From Streptomyces sp. NBC_00237 (GTDB taxonomy: Bacteria > Actinomycetota > Actinomycetes > Streptomycetales > Streptomycetaceae), in NCBI RefSeq assembly GCF_026342435.1, contig NZ_JAPEMT010000002.1, positions 682,001 to 746,000 of the forward strand: 64,000 nucleotides of DNA. Reading direction: 5' to 3'. This document shows, in pieces, positions 55,300 through 63,877 of the stretch. The notes below the pieces were generated by a model. That model saw only the letters and a program-made list of their open reading frames with translations, was not told the DNA's origin and did not search any database. The first letter of the stretch is position 1; the number at the start of each line of letters is the position of its first letter. The translations under genes were made by a program, and so were the position numbers.

Positions 55300-56259
55300 T
55301 CAGACCGTGCTGTCCGCGACGGCGAACGCTGCGGTGGTCAGGGCGAGTCGGCGGGCGCTGTTCGTCGCGTGGACGCGTGCGTGCGGAGCGATGCGCCGGA
55401 CCAGGCCGCCGAGCACCAGCCCGGGTCCGGCCTCGACGAACCGGTCCACGCCCGCCGCCCCGAGCACGTGCACGGCCTCGGTCCAGCGCACCGGGCTGGT
55501 GAGCTGGCTGCGCAGGGCGACGATCGCCCCGGCGGCGGTCGAGATCCGGGCTCCGGTGACGCTGGAGACCAACTCGATCTCCGGGTCGCGGAATTCGGTG
55601 GTGATCAGCGCCTCGGTGAACTCCGCCTCGATGCCGCTCAGCAGCGTGGAGTGGAAGGGGCCGCCTGCCTTCAGCTCCGTCACCCGGACGGCCCCGGCCG
55701 CGCGCGCCGCTCGCATCAGCCGGGCCACGGCCTCGGCCTGCCCCGACACCACAGTCTGGCCGGGGCCGTTGTCACCGGCGATCTCGACCGTGCGGCCGGT
55801 GGCCGCGGCGGCCTCGGAGCACAGGCGCGCCACCACGCGGCGGTCCAGACCGAGCACGGCGGCCGTGGCGCCCCGTACCTGGTCGTCGACGGTGGCGATG
55901 AGCTCGCCGCGCAGCCGCACCAGGCGCAGCGCGTCCGTCCATTCCAGGACGCCTGCGGCGACCATCGCCGCGTACTCACCGAGGCTGTGTCCCGCGACGG
56001 CGTCGGGCTCGACGCCCTGGCCGCGCAGCACGTCCAGGGTGACCAGACCGGCGAGCAGGACGGCGGGCTGCGAGACGGCCGGATCGTCCAGGTCCCGGCC
56101 GGGACCGTGCCAGCTCAGCCTCGTCAGGGGGATGCCGAGCACGTCGTCGGCGGTGCGGTAGTAGGTCTCCACCAGGTCGGGCCGCTGAGCGAGCAGGTGC
56201 CTGCCCATGCCCACGCGCTGTGAGCCCTGGCCGGGGAAGACGAATGCGGTGCGGTTCAT
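55300..56259 (-). CDS. Malonyl-CoA:ACP acyltransferase
   Basis: The protein has 319 residues from ATG 56259 (AGGACG upstream). The active-site Ser92 lies in AVAGHSLGEYAAM, the substrate loop QGSQRVGMG is intact and the catalytic His is in KAGGPFHSTLL. It is FabD-like and can load malonyl units onto the ACPs. Many type II clusters borrow the fatty-acid enzyme, so a dedicated copy beside a PPTase and second ACP suggests a special priming or supply role. Confidence 0.92.
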   Translation of the reverse strand: MNRTAFVFPGQGSQRVGMGRHLLAQRPDLVETYYRTADDVLGIPLTRLSWHGPGRDLDDPAVSQPAVLLAGLVTLDVLRGQGVEPDAVAGHSLGEYAAMVAAGVLEWTDALRLVRLRGELIATVDDQVRGATAAVLGLDRRVVARLCSEAAAATGRTVEIAGDNGPGQTVVSGQAEAVARLMRAARAAGAVRVTELKAGGPFHSTLLSGIEAEFTEALITTEFRDPEIELVSSVTGARISTAAGAIVALRSQLTSPVRWTEAVHVLGAAGVDRFVEAGPGLVLGGLVRRIAPHARVHATNSARRLALTTAAFAVADSTV

Positions 56260-56312
56260 CCTGTCACGTCCTTGTTGTCGGTCAGCGGGGGCCGTGGTGC
56301 GGCGGGTGCGCC

Positions 56313-57140
56313 TCAGCAGGCGAGGGCCGGCAGGGCCGGCTCGGTCACGTCCGCCCGGCCGCCGGTGCCCTGGGCGCGGAGCCAGTCCCCCGTCAGCCAG
56401 CGGACGTCGACCGAGCGGGCGGTCTCCCCCCAGACCGCCGCCGCGGCGGCGTGAGTGGTGGTGCAGGGGATGTCGAGCACGGTCCAGCCGGGTGGGTGGC
56501 GGCGGGCGTCGACGCCGAGGTAGTCCTGCGCGGGAGAGCGGCTCAGTCCGGTGCCGATCCCTTTGAGGAAGGCTTCCTTGCGGGTCCATATCCGGCCGAA
56601 GCGGGCCGTCAGTTCCGCCGCCTCGGCGTCCGCCAACTCGCTCTGTTCGTCCGGGTGCAGGGCCTTGCCGCAGATCTCCACGCTCTCCCTGCGCGGCAGC
56701 CGCTCCACGTCCACGCCGACCGGGACCGCCGCCACACCCACGAGGGCGACGCCGCCGCTGTGCGACAGGGAGAAGTGCAGGGGCGGCCGGCCCGGCGTCG
56801 GCGTCACCGCCGGCCTGCCGTGCGCGCCGCCGCAGCCCGGGCAGGGCTCGCGGAAGAACCGGAGGTCCTGCGGCGTTGTGTCGGTGTAGCGGCTGAGCAG
56901 TCTGCGCAGGGCGACATGAGCGGTGGCGTACAACAGCCCGTCCGCCGGGCGGATGAACGAGGCGGCTCTGTGCCGCTCCGCCGCGTCGAGTTCCGACGTG
57001 TCGAGTGCGTCCCCGTCCGTCGCGTCGGGAGAGCGCATGAGCCACAGGTCGACCCGACCCGTGGAAACGGTGAACGTCGCATCCTGTCGGCCGAGTTGGA
57101 CCAGCGAGGTGCCGGGCCCTGGACTGTGCTCCGCCGTCAT
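56313..57140 (-). CDS. 4'-phosphopantetheinyl transferase (Sfp type)
   Basis: The protein has 275 residues; its ATG overlaps the second ACP gene (ATGA). The Sfp-type motifs are visible: SLSHSGGVALVGV, VGVDVERLPRR with the metal-binding Asp, and RIWTRKEAFLKGIG with the W-x-x-KEA signature. It activates carrier proteins by attaching phosphopantetheine to their Ser. The coupling to the ACP gene points to that protein as the preferred substrate. Confidence 0.92.
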   Translation of the reverse strand: MTAEHSPGPGTSLVQLGRQDATFTVSTGRVDLWLMRSPDATDGDALDTSELDAAERHRAASFIRPADGLLYATAHVALRRLLSRYTDTTPQDLRFFREPCPGCGGAHGRPAVTPTPGRPPLHFSLSHSGGVALVGVAAVPVGVDVERLPRRESVEICGKALHPDEQSELADAEAAELTARFGRIWTRKEAFLKGIGTGLSRSPAQDYLGVDARRHPPGWTVLDIPCTTTHAAAAAVWGETARSVDVRWLTGDWLRAQGTGGRADVTEPALPALAC

Positions 57141-57514
57141 GCCACGGCCCCGGAGGCGCTCCGGTGCGGGATGCGGACCGGAGCGAGCTGGTCGGCCAGG
57201 CAGTCGACCAGTTCGGCCGCGCTGTTGGCCAGCAGCAGCATCTGCAGGTTCAGTTCGACCTGGAGGGCGGTCTCCATCTGGCGCTGGAGCTCCAGGCCCG
57301 CGATCGAACCGACGCCCAGGCTGCTCATCGGCCGGTTCGTGGTGTCCACGCTCTGCGGCGGGATGCCCAGCACCCGGCCGAGTTCCTGTCGTACGTAGGT
57401 GTCGAGCATGGTGGTGCGCTGACCGTGGTCCGCCGCTGCCAGGGCGGCGCGGTCGGGCACGCTCACCTCGGCGGCGGTCGGGCCCGTCCTGGCGGCTTGT
57501 GGGGTCGCTGTCAT
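57137..57514 (-). CDS. Second acyl carrier protein (modular-PKS-like)
   Basis: The protein has 125 residues from ATG 57514. The carrier domain occupies residues 36-110: YVRQELGRVLGIPPQSVD, then SLGVGSIAGLELQRQM with the likely phosphopantetheine Ser70, and VELNLQMLLLANSAAELV. The usual D-S-L is G-V-G-S-I here, which is unusual but keeps the Ser. It resembles type I PKS carrier domains more than the discrete ACP at 63377. It is coupled upstream to the exporter and downstream to the PPTase. It may serve starter-unit or side-chain formation. Confidence 0.8.
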   Translation of the reverse strand: MTATPQAARTGPTAAEVSVPDRAALAAADHGQRTTMLDTYVRQELGRVLGIPPQSVDTTNRPMSSLGVGSIAGLELQRQMETALQVELNLQMLLLANSAAELVDCLADQLAPVRIPHRSASGAVA

Positions 57515-58977
57515 GTTCCGTCCTGGGGTCGGTGGCGTACGTCCTGCGGGTGTCCGGCCGAGGGACCGCGTCGGGCGGCGACGTACGCCGGACGACGTGG
57601 CAGGAGGCCGAGGAGGGCCACGGCCAGACCGGCGATTCCGACGGCTGTGATCAGCCCGAGCACCGGCCCCCGGCCCACCGGGTACAGCGCGGCGCACAGC
57701 ACGGTCATGAGGGCCGCGGCCAGTTGGACGGCGGTCTGGTAGATGCCGCCTGCCATCGCCTGCTGCGCGGCCGGGACCGATCCGGTGGCCTGCACGTGGA
57801 AAGCGGTGAAGGCGAGCACGAACGCGGCCCCGACGAGCAGCAGGGTGGGGAGCACGTCCGTGGCGTAGTGGACGGCGCCGCCGTCGCGCGGCAGCAGTAC
57901 GTAGCCGAGGGCCGCGGCCCCGGCTCCCGCCGCGATCAGCCGGGCCGGCCCGAACCGGGCGACGATCCGTCCGGAGTGCAGCGCGGTGAGCGCCAGCGGC
58001 ACGGCGGCAGGCAGGAAGGCGAGGCCGGTCCGCAGAGGGTCGAACCCCGCCTGCCGTTGCAGGTCCAGGGTGCTCACCAGAAGCAGTCCCAGGTACGAGC
58101 CGTTGAGGCAGCCCGCACCGACGGCGGAGCGCACCAGCGGCGCGTGGGCGAGCAGGGACAGGTTCAGCAGGGAGTGCTTCCCGGTGCGTTCCACGCGTAC
58201 GAAGACCGCTGCCAGCAGCGCCGCGAGGGTGAAGGAGCCGACGGTGACCGGATGGCCCCAGCCGGCGTCGGGCCCGGAGGCGATCGCGTACACCAGGAGC
58301 AGCATCGCCCCGGTGAGGCTGAGGGCGCCCGAGGCGTCGTACCGCCGAGGCGTCCTGGGGTCGGGCCGGTCCCGGGGAATCAGCCGCAGCCCGACGACGA
58401 AGAGGATCAGTGCGACCGGTGCCGGGAAGGCGAAGGTCCAGCGCCAGCTCACCTCGGTGAGCACTCCGGAGAGGAGCAGTCCCATCGAGAAGCCGCTGGC
58501 GCCGAAGAGCGTGTAGACCGACAGCGCCCGGCTGCGTGCCGGGCCTTCGGGGAAGGTGGAAGCGATGATGGCGAGCCCGGTGGGCGCGGTCAGCGCGGCG
58601 CAGAACCCCTTGACGAAGCGGGTGGCCACGAGCAGTGTCGCGCCGTCCGCCAGTGCGCTCACCAGGGAAGCGGCGGCGAACACGAGCAGCGCGGTCAGAT
58701 AGACCGGGCGGCGGCCGAGCAGTGCCACGACCCGGCCGCCGAAGAGCAGCAGGGCGCCGAAGCCGACGGCGAATCCGGAGACGACCCACTGCGCTTGGGC
58801 CGTGGTCAGGCCCAGGTCGTCGCCGATGGCGGGCAGTGCCACCAGGGCCACCGACACCTCAAGGGCGTCGATGAGCATGTTCCCGGCGAGCACGAACAGC
58901 AGGCCCCACAGGGCGGGGCTCCACCGCCCGTGGATGTCGGCCGGCGCGGTGGCCCGGGGTGTCCTCGCACGTGTCAT
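57511..58977 (-). CDS. MFS drug exporter, DHA2 type (14 TM)
   Basis: The protein has 488 residues with about 14 hydrophobic segments. The motif FGGRVVALLGRRPVYLTALL lies after TM2 and the antiporter motif C is GASGFSMGLLLSG. The stop overlaps the ACP gene start. DHA2 exporters of this kind (LanJ/UrdJ-like) are usual in angucycline and other aromatic polyketide clusters, where they pump out the product. Confidence 0.9.
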   Translation of the reverse strand: MTRARTPRATAPADIHGRWSPALWGLLFVLAGNMLIDALEVSVALVALPAIGDDLGLTTAQAQWVVSGFAVGFGALLLFGGRVVALLGRRPVYLTALLVFAAASLVSALADGATLLVATRFVKGFCAALTAPTGLAIIASTFPEGPARSRALSVYTLFGASGFSMGLLLSGVLTEVSWRWTFAFPAPVALILFVVGLRLIPRDRPDPRTPRRYDASGALSLTGAMLLLVYAIASGPDAGWGHPVTVGSFTLAALLAAVFVRVERTGKHSLLNLSLLAHAPLVRSAVGAGCLNGSYLGLLLVSTLDLQRQAGFDPLRTGLAFLPAAVPLALTALHSGRIVARFGPARLIAAGAGAAALGYVLLPRDGGAVHYATDVLPTLLLVGAAFVLAFTAFHVQATGSVPAAQQAMAGGIYQTAVQLAAALMTVLCAALYPVGRGPVLGLITAVGIAGLAVALLGLLPRRPAYVAARRGPSAGHPQDVRHRPQDGT

Positions 58978-58985
58978 GGTCCCGT

Positions 58986-59058
58986 TCCGCAGGTGTGGTG
59001 GGGTGGGTGGGTCCGCAGGTGGGTGGGGTGGGTCGGTCCGCAGGTGCGGTGGGCCGGG
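58986..59058. repeat. Three G-rich tandem units between exporter and oxygenase-reductase genes
   Basis: Units of 26, 25 and about 22 bases, each beginning TCCGCAGGTG, start at 58986, 59012 and 59037. The plus strand carries GGTGGGGTGGGTGGG runs that could form a G-quadruplex. The block is in the 186-base gap just upstream of the exporter gene. Confidence 0.7.
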
Positions 59059-59163
59059 TGACCGGCCCGGGGCGGGGGGCGGGCCGGCCTCGGACGGTGT
59101 CCGTGGCCGGCCCGGCCGGCGCGGCGGGGGGATGTGCGCGCCGGTGGTCCGCCGGTCGGTGGT

Positions 59164-61497
59164 TCAGCCGAGCAGGGTGCCGCCCGTGGCGTCGACGAAG
59201 GAGCCGGTGATCCAGCGGGCCTCGTCACTGGCGAGGAAGGCCACCACGTCGGCGACGTCCTCCGGTTCGCCGACCCGGTTGAAGGTCGACATCTGCGCCA
59301 TCTGCGCCACCACTTCGGGCATGTCGAAGACCGGGTTGTCGTTGCGGGTGATGCCCGGCGCCACGGAGTTGATGGTGATCGAGCGCGGGCCGAGGTACTT
59401 CGCGAAGTGCAGGGCGAGCTGGTCGACGGCGCCCTTGGTCATCGCGTACGCGATCTCGTCGGGGTTGGCGAAGCGGGTCAGACCCGAGGTGATGTTGATG
59501 ATGCGGCCGCCGTCGGGCATGTTCTTCAGGGCCCGCTGGATGAGGAAGAACGGCGCCTTGGCGTTGACCGCGAACAACTCGTCGAACTTCTCCGGCGTGG
59601 TGTCCTCGGGCTTGACCCCGCCCATCACACCGGCGTTGTTGACCAGGATGTCCAGGTCGGTGCCGCCGGTGCGCTCCCGCAGGCCGCTCTCCAGCCCGAG
59701 GAACAGTTCGTGCACGTCACCGGGGACGCCCAGTTCGGCGCGGACGGTGAAGGCCCGGCCGCCGTCCTTCTCGATCGACGTGACGACCTCGTCGGCGGCG
59801 TCCTCGCGCGAGGTGTAGTGGACGGCGACCAGCGCACCGTCCGCCGCGAGACGTATGGCGGCCGCGCGGCCCATGCCCCGGCTCGAACCTGTGACGAGCG
59901 CGGTCTTGCCCGTGAGCCTGCCCATGTCTGTTCTCCTCTTCTTCGCTGTTGCCGTGTCCGGCGACTTCGTCGGTACCGAAGCCACCGGTGTCTTGCGGGA
60001 CGCGGCCGACGGCTCGCAACCCGGTGCGCCGAACCAGCGGTGCAGCGCCTGCTCCAGGTCCGCTCCCCCGGTGCCGGCCCAGGCGACGTAGCCGTCGGGG
60101 CGCACCAGGAGGGCGTCGGCGTCCGCCGAGGCGCCGGGGGGCGCGGTGGCGGCCACCGTGCGCACCGGGCCGGCCCAGCGGTCGGCGACGGTGCGCACCT
60201 CCTGCTGCCCGGTGGGGTCGCCGGACAGCAGGAGCAGGACGCCGCGCCCGGAGCGCAGGATCTCGGCGCTGGTGAGCGGGCCTTCCTCGGTGGTGAGCCG
60301 CCAGTGCGGCAGGCGTGCACCGAGCAGGGGGTGGTCGCCCGCCCCCACGTCGTAACGGATGTCCAGGCCGGAGATCGTTCCGGCGAGGTGGGCCCGTACG
60401 TTGTCGCTCTGTTCGGTCAGCTCGGCGACGACCTGGCGGGCCGCGTCGACCTCCTGCGACCCGAGCAGCAGCAGTGCCTGTGCCCTGATGTTGCTCAGGA
60501 CCCTCTGGCCGACGACGTGCCGTTCGCCGTGATAGCTGGTGAGCAGCCCTTCCGGGGCCCGCCCGGCGACCTGCGCGGCGAGCTTCCAGCCGAGGTTGGC
60601 GGCGTCCTGCAGCCCGAGGTTGAGGGCCTGGCCGCCGATCGGCATCTGCTGGTGCGCCGCGTCGCCCGCCAGGAGGAGCCGGTCGTTCTGGTAGGCGGTC
60701 GCCTGCCGGGAGGCGTCACCGAAGGAGTTCACCCACAGCGGTGTGCCGCCGCTGATGTCCTCCCCGGTGACGCGCTTCCAGGTGTCGGCGACGTCCTCGA
60801 AGCGGGGCTGCGTGCCGCGTGGACCGGCACCGAACTCGTGCACCATCACCCGGGTCACTCCGTCGGGGCGCCGGGCGGCGATGGCGAGTCCCGCGTCGAG
60901 CCGCTCGAAGCGGCGGTTGCGGATGTCGATGCCCGCCACGTCGGCGCGCAGCAGTTCGCGTTGTGCGCCGGTGCCGGAGAGACCGAAGCCTCCCAGCCCG
61001 CGTACGGCGCTGTTCTCGCCGTCGCAGCCGACGACGTACCGGGCCCGGAAGAACGCCGTTGTTCCCCCGTCGGTACGCACTTCGGCTTCCGCGTGGTCCT
61101 CGGTCACGGTCAGTCCCGTCACGGTGTGACCGCGCCGGATGTCCGCGCCGAGGTCCTCGGCCCACTGTCCCAGCAGTTCCTCGATGCGGGTCTGCGGGAC
61201 CTTCCACTGGCCCGGGTAGGGGCTGGGAAGGGTGAGGTCGAGCGGAATACCCCCGAAGTGGCCCTTCGGTTCGTTCGGCACCTCACCGAGCGGTGCGAGC
61301 AGGCCCCGGCTGTCGAGGAGTTCCATGGTGCGGGCGTGCAGGGTGGAGGCGCGCGACTCGGTGGTCGGCGCGGTGAGCTGTTCGAGGACCACCACGTCCG
61401 CGCCGGCCAGCCGCAGCTCGCCCGCGAGGAAGAGCCCGACCGGGCCCGCCCCGACCACGATCACCTGGGTTTCGGTGCAGTCCCCTGCCCTGGTCAT
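59164..61497 (-). CDS. Bifunctional FAD-monooxygenase / SDR reductase (PgaM/UrdM type)
   Basis: This 777-residue fusion starts at ATG 61497, overlapping the cyclase stop (ATGA). Residues 1-500 are an aromatic hydroxylase: GxGxxG in VIVVGAGPVGLFLAGEL, DG motif VVGCDGENSAVR, GD motif LLLAGDAAHQQMPIGGQALN. After a Lys/Thr linker, residues 525-777 are an SDR: VTGSSRGMGRAAA, NNAG and YAMTK. This architecture is specific to angucycline oxygenase-reductases (PgaM, UrdM), which carry out C-12/12b oxygenation and C-6 ketoreduction of the benz[a]anthracene. An ATG at codon 525 with its own strong ribosome site suggests that the reductase is also made alone. Confidence 0.9.
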   Translation of the reverse strand: MTRAGDCTETQVIVVGAGPVGLFLAGELRLAGADVVVLEQLTAPTTESRASTLHARTMELLDSRGLLAPLGEVPNEPKGHFGGIPLDLTLPSPYPGQWKVPQTRIEELLGQWAEDLGADIRRGHTVTGLTVTEDHAEAEVRTDGGTTAFFRARYVVGCDGENSAVRGLGGFGLSGTGAQRELLRADVAGIDIRNRRFERLDAGLAIAARRPDGVTRVMVHEFGAGPRGTQPRFEDVADTWKRVTGEDISGGTPLWVNSFGDASRQATAYQNDRLLLAGDAAHQQMPIGGQALNLGLQDAANLGWKLAAQVAGRAPEGLLTSYHGERHVVGQRVLSNIRAQALLLLGSQEVDAARQVVAELTEQSDNVRAHLAGTISGLDIRYDVGAGDHPLLGARLPHWRLTTEEGPLTSAEILRSGRGVLLLLSGDPTGQQEVRTVADRWAGPVRTVAATAPPGASADADALLVRPDGYVAWAGTGGADLEQALHRWFGAPGCEPSAASRKTPVASVPTKSPDTATAKKRRTDMGRLTGKTALVTGSSRGMGRAAAIRLAADGALVAVHYTSREDAADEVVTSIEKDGGRAFTVRAELGVPGDVHELFLGLESGLRERTGGTDLDILVNNAGVMGGVKPEDTTPEKFDELFAVNAKAPFFLIQRALKNMPDGGRIINITSGLTRFANPDEIAYAMTKGAVDQLALHFAKYLGPRSITINSVAPGITRNDNPVFDMPEVVAQMAQMSTFNRVGEPEDVADVVAFLASDEARWITGSFVDATGGTLLG
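59925..59938 (-). promoter_or_regulatory. Internal ribosome binding site and start for the separate SDR domain
   Basis: On the minus strand GAGGAG (59933-59938) precedes an in-frame ATG (59925-59923) by 7 bases, inside the oxygenase-reductase gene at the exact domain border. For PgaM an internal start producing a free reductase subunit has been described. The same arrangement is seen here directly in the sequence. Confidence 0.75.
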
Positions 61498-62447
61498 GCC
61501 GCTTTGCGCTCGGCGTAGTCCTTGGCGTGGCCCAGGGTGGCGCGGCTGTTGGTGCTCAGTGCGCTGTGGACGTACGTCTTGGCGTCGGCGACGGTGGCTT
61601 CCGCGCCGAGGATGCGGGTGATGTTCTCGGTGTTGATGGTGACGGTGTGCTGGGACGAGGCGGCCACGCCCGCGTCGTTGGGGGCGAACGTCCAGTAGCC
61701 GGTGTGCAGCGTCATCAGCGCCGGGAGCGTCACCTGCTTGTAGGCGATCTTCTCGTGCGGGAAGGCCACCCGGTACGACTTGGTGGTGTGCACCGAACCG
61801 TCCTTGGCCCGGGTGTCCATCTCCAGCTCCTGCAGGCCCGGGGAGGGCTCCGCGAAGCGGACGGTGGCGACGTGCGGCAGCCGCTCGGGCCACTGGTCGG
61901 CCTCGTTGACGAAGTCGAAGACGTCCTTGGCCGAGCCGTTGATCTGGACGGTGTCCTCGAAGGAGAACGTCAGGTCCTCGGCCGCGTGCGCCGCCTCGAC
62001 GTTCGTCTTCAGCGCGGCGAGCTCCGAGCGCGAGTTGCGGTCGACGGCCTCGTCGATCCAGGCCAGGCTGTCGGCGTCGTCGTCGACGGCCCGGTAGTCG
62101 TGCAGGAGCCGGACGCGGGACTCGCTGCCGGAGAGTGCCTCGATGATCCAGGTGCCGCCCATCGAGGCGATCGGAGCCGCGGAGACCTCCTGGCGGAAGG
62201 TGATCCGCAGCTGCTCCGGGTCCAGGGTCCGGCGCGAAGTCCAGTTCTTGGCCTCGCCGTTGGCGGTGGCCCAGATGCGGATGCGCTCCTCGCTCTCGCC
62301 CTGTTCCACATGGTCGACGTAGATGGTCGGCGGGAAGATCCGGGGCCAGTTCTGCACCTCGGCTATCAACCGGTAGACGGCGGCGGCCGGGGCCGAGACC
62401 GTGATGTCGTGCTCCACCTCGCGCAGGCCGGGCTGGGACATACTCAT
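61494..62447 (-). CDS. Didomain aromatase/cyclase (SRPBCC)
   Basis: This 317-residue protein has two START/SRPBCC (polyketide cyclase) domains: the first beginning EHDITVSAPAAAVYRLIAEV with W-P-R-I-F-P, the second at about residue 160 with DTVQINGSAKDVFDFVNEAD and WPERLPHV. Didomain aromatase/cyclases of this kind (UrdL/PgaL, ActVII-like) act on C-9-reduced decaketides, directing first-ring aromatisation. It follows the KR gene by 37 bases and is coupled to the oxygenase-reductase. Confidence 0.92.
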   Translation of the reverse strand: MSMSQPGLREVEHDITVSAPAAAVYRLIAEVQNWPRIFPPTIYVDHVEQGESEERIRIWATANGEAKNWTSRRTLDPEQLRITFRQEVSAAPIASMGGTWIIEALSGSESRVRLLHDYRAVDDDADSLAWIDEAVDRNSRSELAALKTNVEAAHAAEDLTFSFEDTVQINGSAKDVFDFVNEADQWPERLPHVATVRFAEPSPGLQELEMDTRAKDGSVHTTKSYRVAFPHEKIAYKQVTLPALMTLHTGYWTFAPNDAGVAASSQHTVTINTENITRILGAEATVADAKTYVHSALSTNSRATLGHAKDYAERKAA

Positions 62448-62484
62448 GCTCCTCTGGTCGGGTTGGGGACGTGGGTCGGGCGGC

Positions 62485-63270
62485 TCAGAAGTTGCCGAGG
62501 CCGCCGCAGACGTTGAGCGCCTGCGAGGTGATGGAGGCGGCGGTGTCGGACGCCAAGTAGCCGACCAGGCCCGCGACTTCCTCGGGCGTCGAGTAGCGGC
62601 CCAGCGGGATCTTCGACTGGAACTTCGCCAGGATGGCCTCCTCGGTGGCGTCGTACGCGGCCGCGTAGCCCTGACGCACGCGCTGCGCCATGGGGGTCTC
62701 GACGTAACCGGGGCAGACCGCGTTCACGGTGATGCCGGTCGGGGCCAGCTCGTTGCCGAGCGCCTTGGTGAAGCCGACGACGCCGTGCTTGGAGGCCGAG
62801 TAGGGGGCGCCGAGCACGACGCCCTGCTTGCCGGCGGTGGAAGCGATGTTGATGATGCGGCCTCGGTCCTTGTCGCGCAGCCCACCGGTGGTGAGCACCT
62901 CCCGCGTCAGCCGGAAGACGCTGTTGAGGTTGGTGTCGATGACGTCGTTCCACAGGTCGTCGTCGATGTCCGCGGTGACGCCGCCACCGCTGCGACCGGC
63001 GTTGTTGACCAGTACGTCCACGGTCCCGAAGCGGTCGACGGCGGCCTGCACGAAGAGACGGGCATCGGTGCTGGAGCGGACGTCCAGTGTGGTGCCGTCG
63101 ACGTCGAGGCCCTCGCTCTGCAGCTGCTTGACGGTCTCGGCGACGTTCTCGGCGTTGCGCGCGCCGATGAACACGCGGTGGTTCTGGGTGGCCAGGAGGC
63201 GGGCGACGGCGAGCCCGATTCCACTGGTGGCGCCGGTGACGAGGGCGACCCGCTTGTCCTGCTGCGACAT
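62485..63270 (-). CDS. Polyketide C-9 ketoreductase (ActIII-type SDR)
   Basis: The protein has 261 residues from ATG 63270 (GGAGAAG upstream). NADPH site VTGATSGIGLAVARLL, NNAGRSGGG, the catalytic Ser in INIASTAGKQG, and YSASKHGVVGFTKAL with Tyr-Lys are as in ActIII and the angucycline KRs. It reduces the C-9 carbonyl of the nascent poly-beta-ketone bound to the ACP. A GC-rich hairpin lies between it and the ACP gene. Confidence 0.95.
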   Translation of the reverse strand: MSQQDKRVALVTGATSGIGLAVARLLATQNHRVFIGARNAENVAETVKQLQSEGLDVDGTTLDVRSSTDARLFVQAAVDRFGTVDVLVNNAGRSGGGVTADIDDDLWNDVIDTNLNSVFRLTREVLTTGGLRDKDRGRIINIASTAGKQGVVLGAPYSASKHGVVGFTKALGNELAPTGITVNAVCPGYVETPMAQRVRQGYAAAYDATEEAILAKFQSKIPLGRYSTPEEVAGLVGYLASDTAASITSQALNVCGGLGNF

Positions 63271-63300
63271 AGCTGTCTTCTCCAAGGAAGGTGGTGTGGA

Positions 63301-63331
63301 CCCCGCCGCGGCGGGCTGCGCCGCGGCGGGG
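63301..63331. terminator. 13-bp GC hairpin between ACP and KR genes
   Basis: CCCCGCCGCGGCG (63301-63313) pairs perfectly with 63319-63331 around GGCTG. No T tail is present. In the middle of an operon it is more likely a partial terminator or mRNA-stabilising element that keeps ACP/KS message levels above those of the tailoring genes. Confidence 0.6.
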
Positions 63332-63376
63332 GTGGCACGGGGATACAAGGGCGGGGCACACGGGCCCGGTGGTGCG

Positions 63377-63649
63377 TTACGCGGCGGGCGTGAGCTCCCG
63401 CAGGTGCACGTTGATCGCGGCCACGAGGGTGCGCGGGGTGCGGTTGTCGGCGAATATCTCGTCGTCGAGGGAGATGCCGTACTCCCGCTCGATGAGGCCA
63501 CCGGTCTCCAGGAGCGCGAGGGACTCGTAGCCCAGCTCCTCGAAGTCGGTGTCGAGGATGTCGCCGTCGAGGTCGACGCCCTCTTCCGCGCCTGCGCCCT
63601 CCAGCAGAATGCGCTTGAGGTCCTCGAGGGTGAATTCCTGCTTCGACAT
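63377..63649 (-). CDS. Type II PKS acyl carrier protein
   Basis: The protein has 90 residues from ATG 63649 (AAGGGA upstream). It has the discrete ACP layout with FEELGYESLALLE and phosphopantetheine Ser43, preceded by the DTDF strand typical of angucycline and other type II ACPs. It lies downstream of the chain-length factor gene, the normal minimal-PKS order, but after an unusually long 228-base gap. Confidence 0.95.
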   Translation of the reverse strand: MSKQEFTLEDLKRILLEGAGAEEGVDLDGDILDTDFEELGYESLALLETGGLIEREYGISLDDEIFADNRTPRTLVAAINVHLRELTPAA

Positions 63650-63705
63650 GGGGTTCCCTTCATACGTCGCGCACCTGGTGCACGGGTCGGGGTCGGACGG
63701 AACAC

Positions 63706-63860
63706 CCGCCGCCTCCGTGGGGAGAGGGGCGGGGAGGTGAAGCAGCCGCCGCCTCCGTGGGGAGAGGGACGGGGAGGTGAAGCAACCGCCCCTCGTGGGG
63801 AGAGGGACGGGGAGGGGAAGCACCCGCCGCCGCTCTCCGGGGGAGAGAGGGCGGTGGCGG
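63706..63860. repeat. 40-bp tandem repeat between chain-length factor and ACP genes
   Basis: Two 40-bp units (63706-63745, 63746-63785) differ at few positions; a third of 38 bp (63786-63823) and a partial fourth follow. Each contains GTGGGGAGAGGG(A/G)CGGGGAGG. The block fills the spacer between the KS-beta stop and the ACP start. Confidence 0.9.
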
Positions 63861-63877
63861 GTGCCGGCTGGGGAGGG

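Noticed and set aside
58986..59058. G-rich repeat as a replication origin or iteron array
   Set aside because: Only three diverged units without a Rep gene or DnaA boxes nearby; a simple repeat in a gap is the plainer reading.
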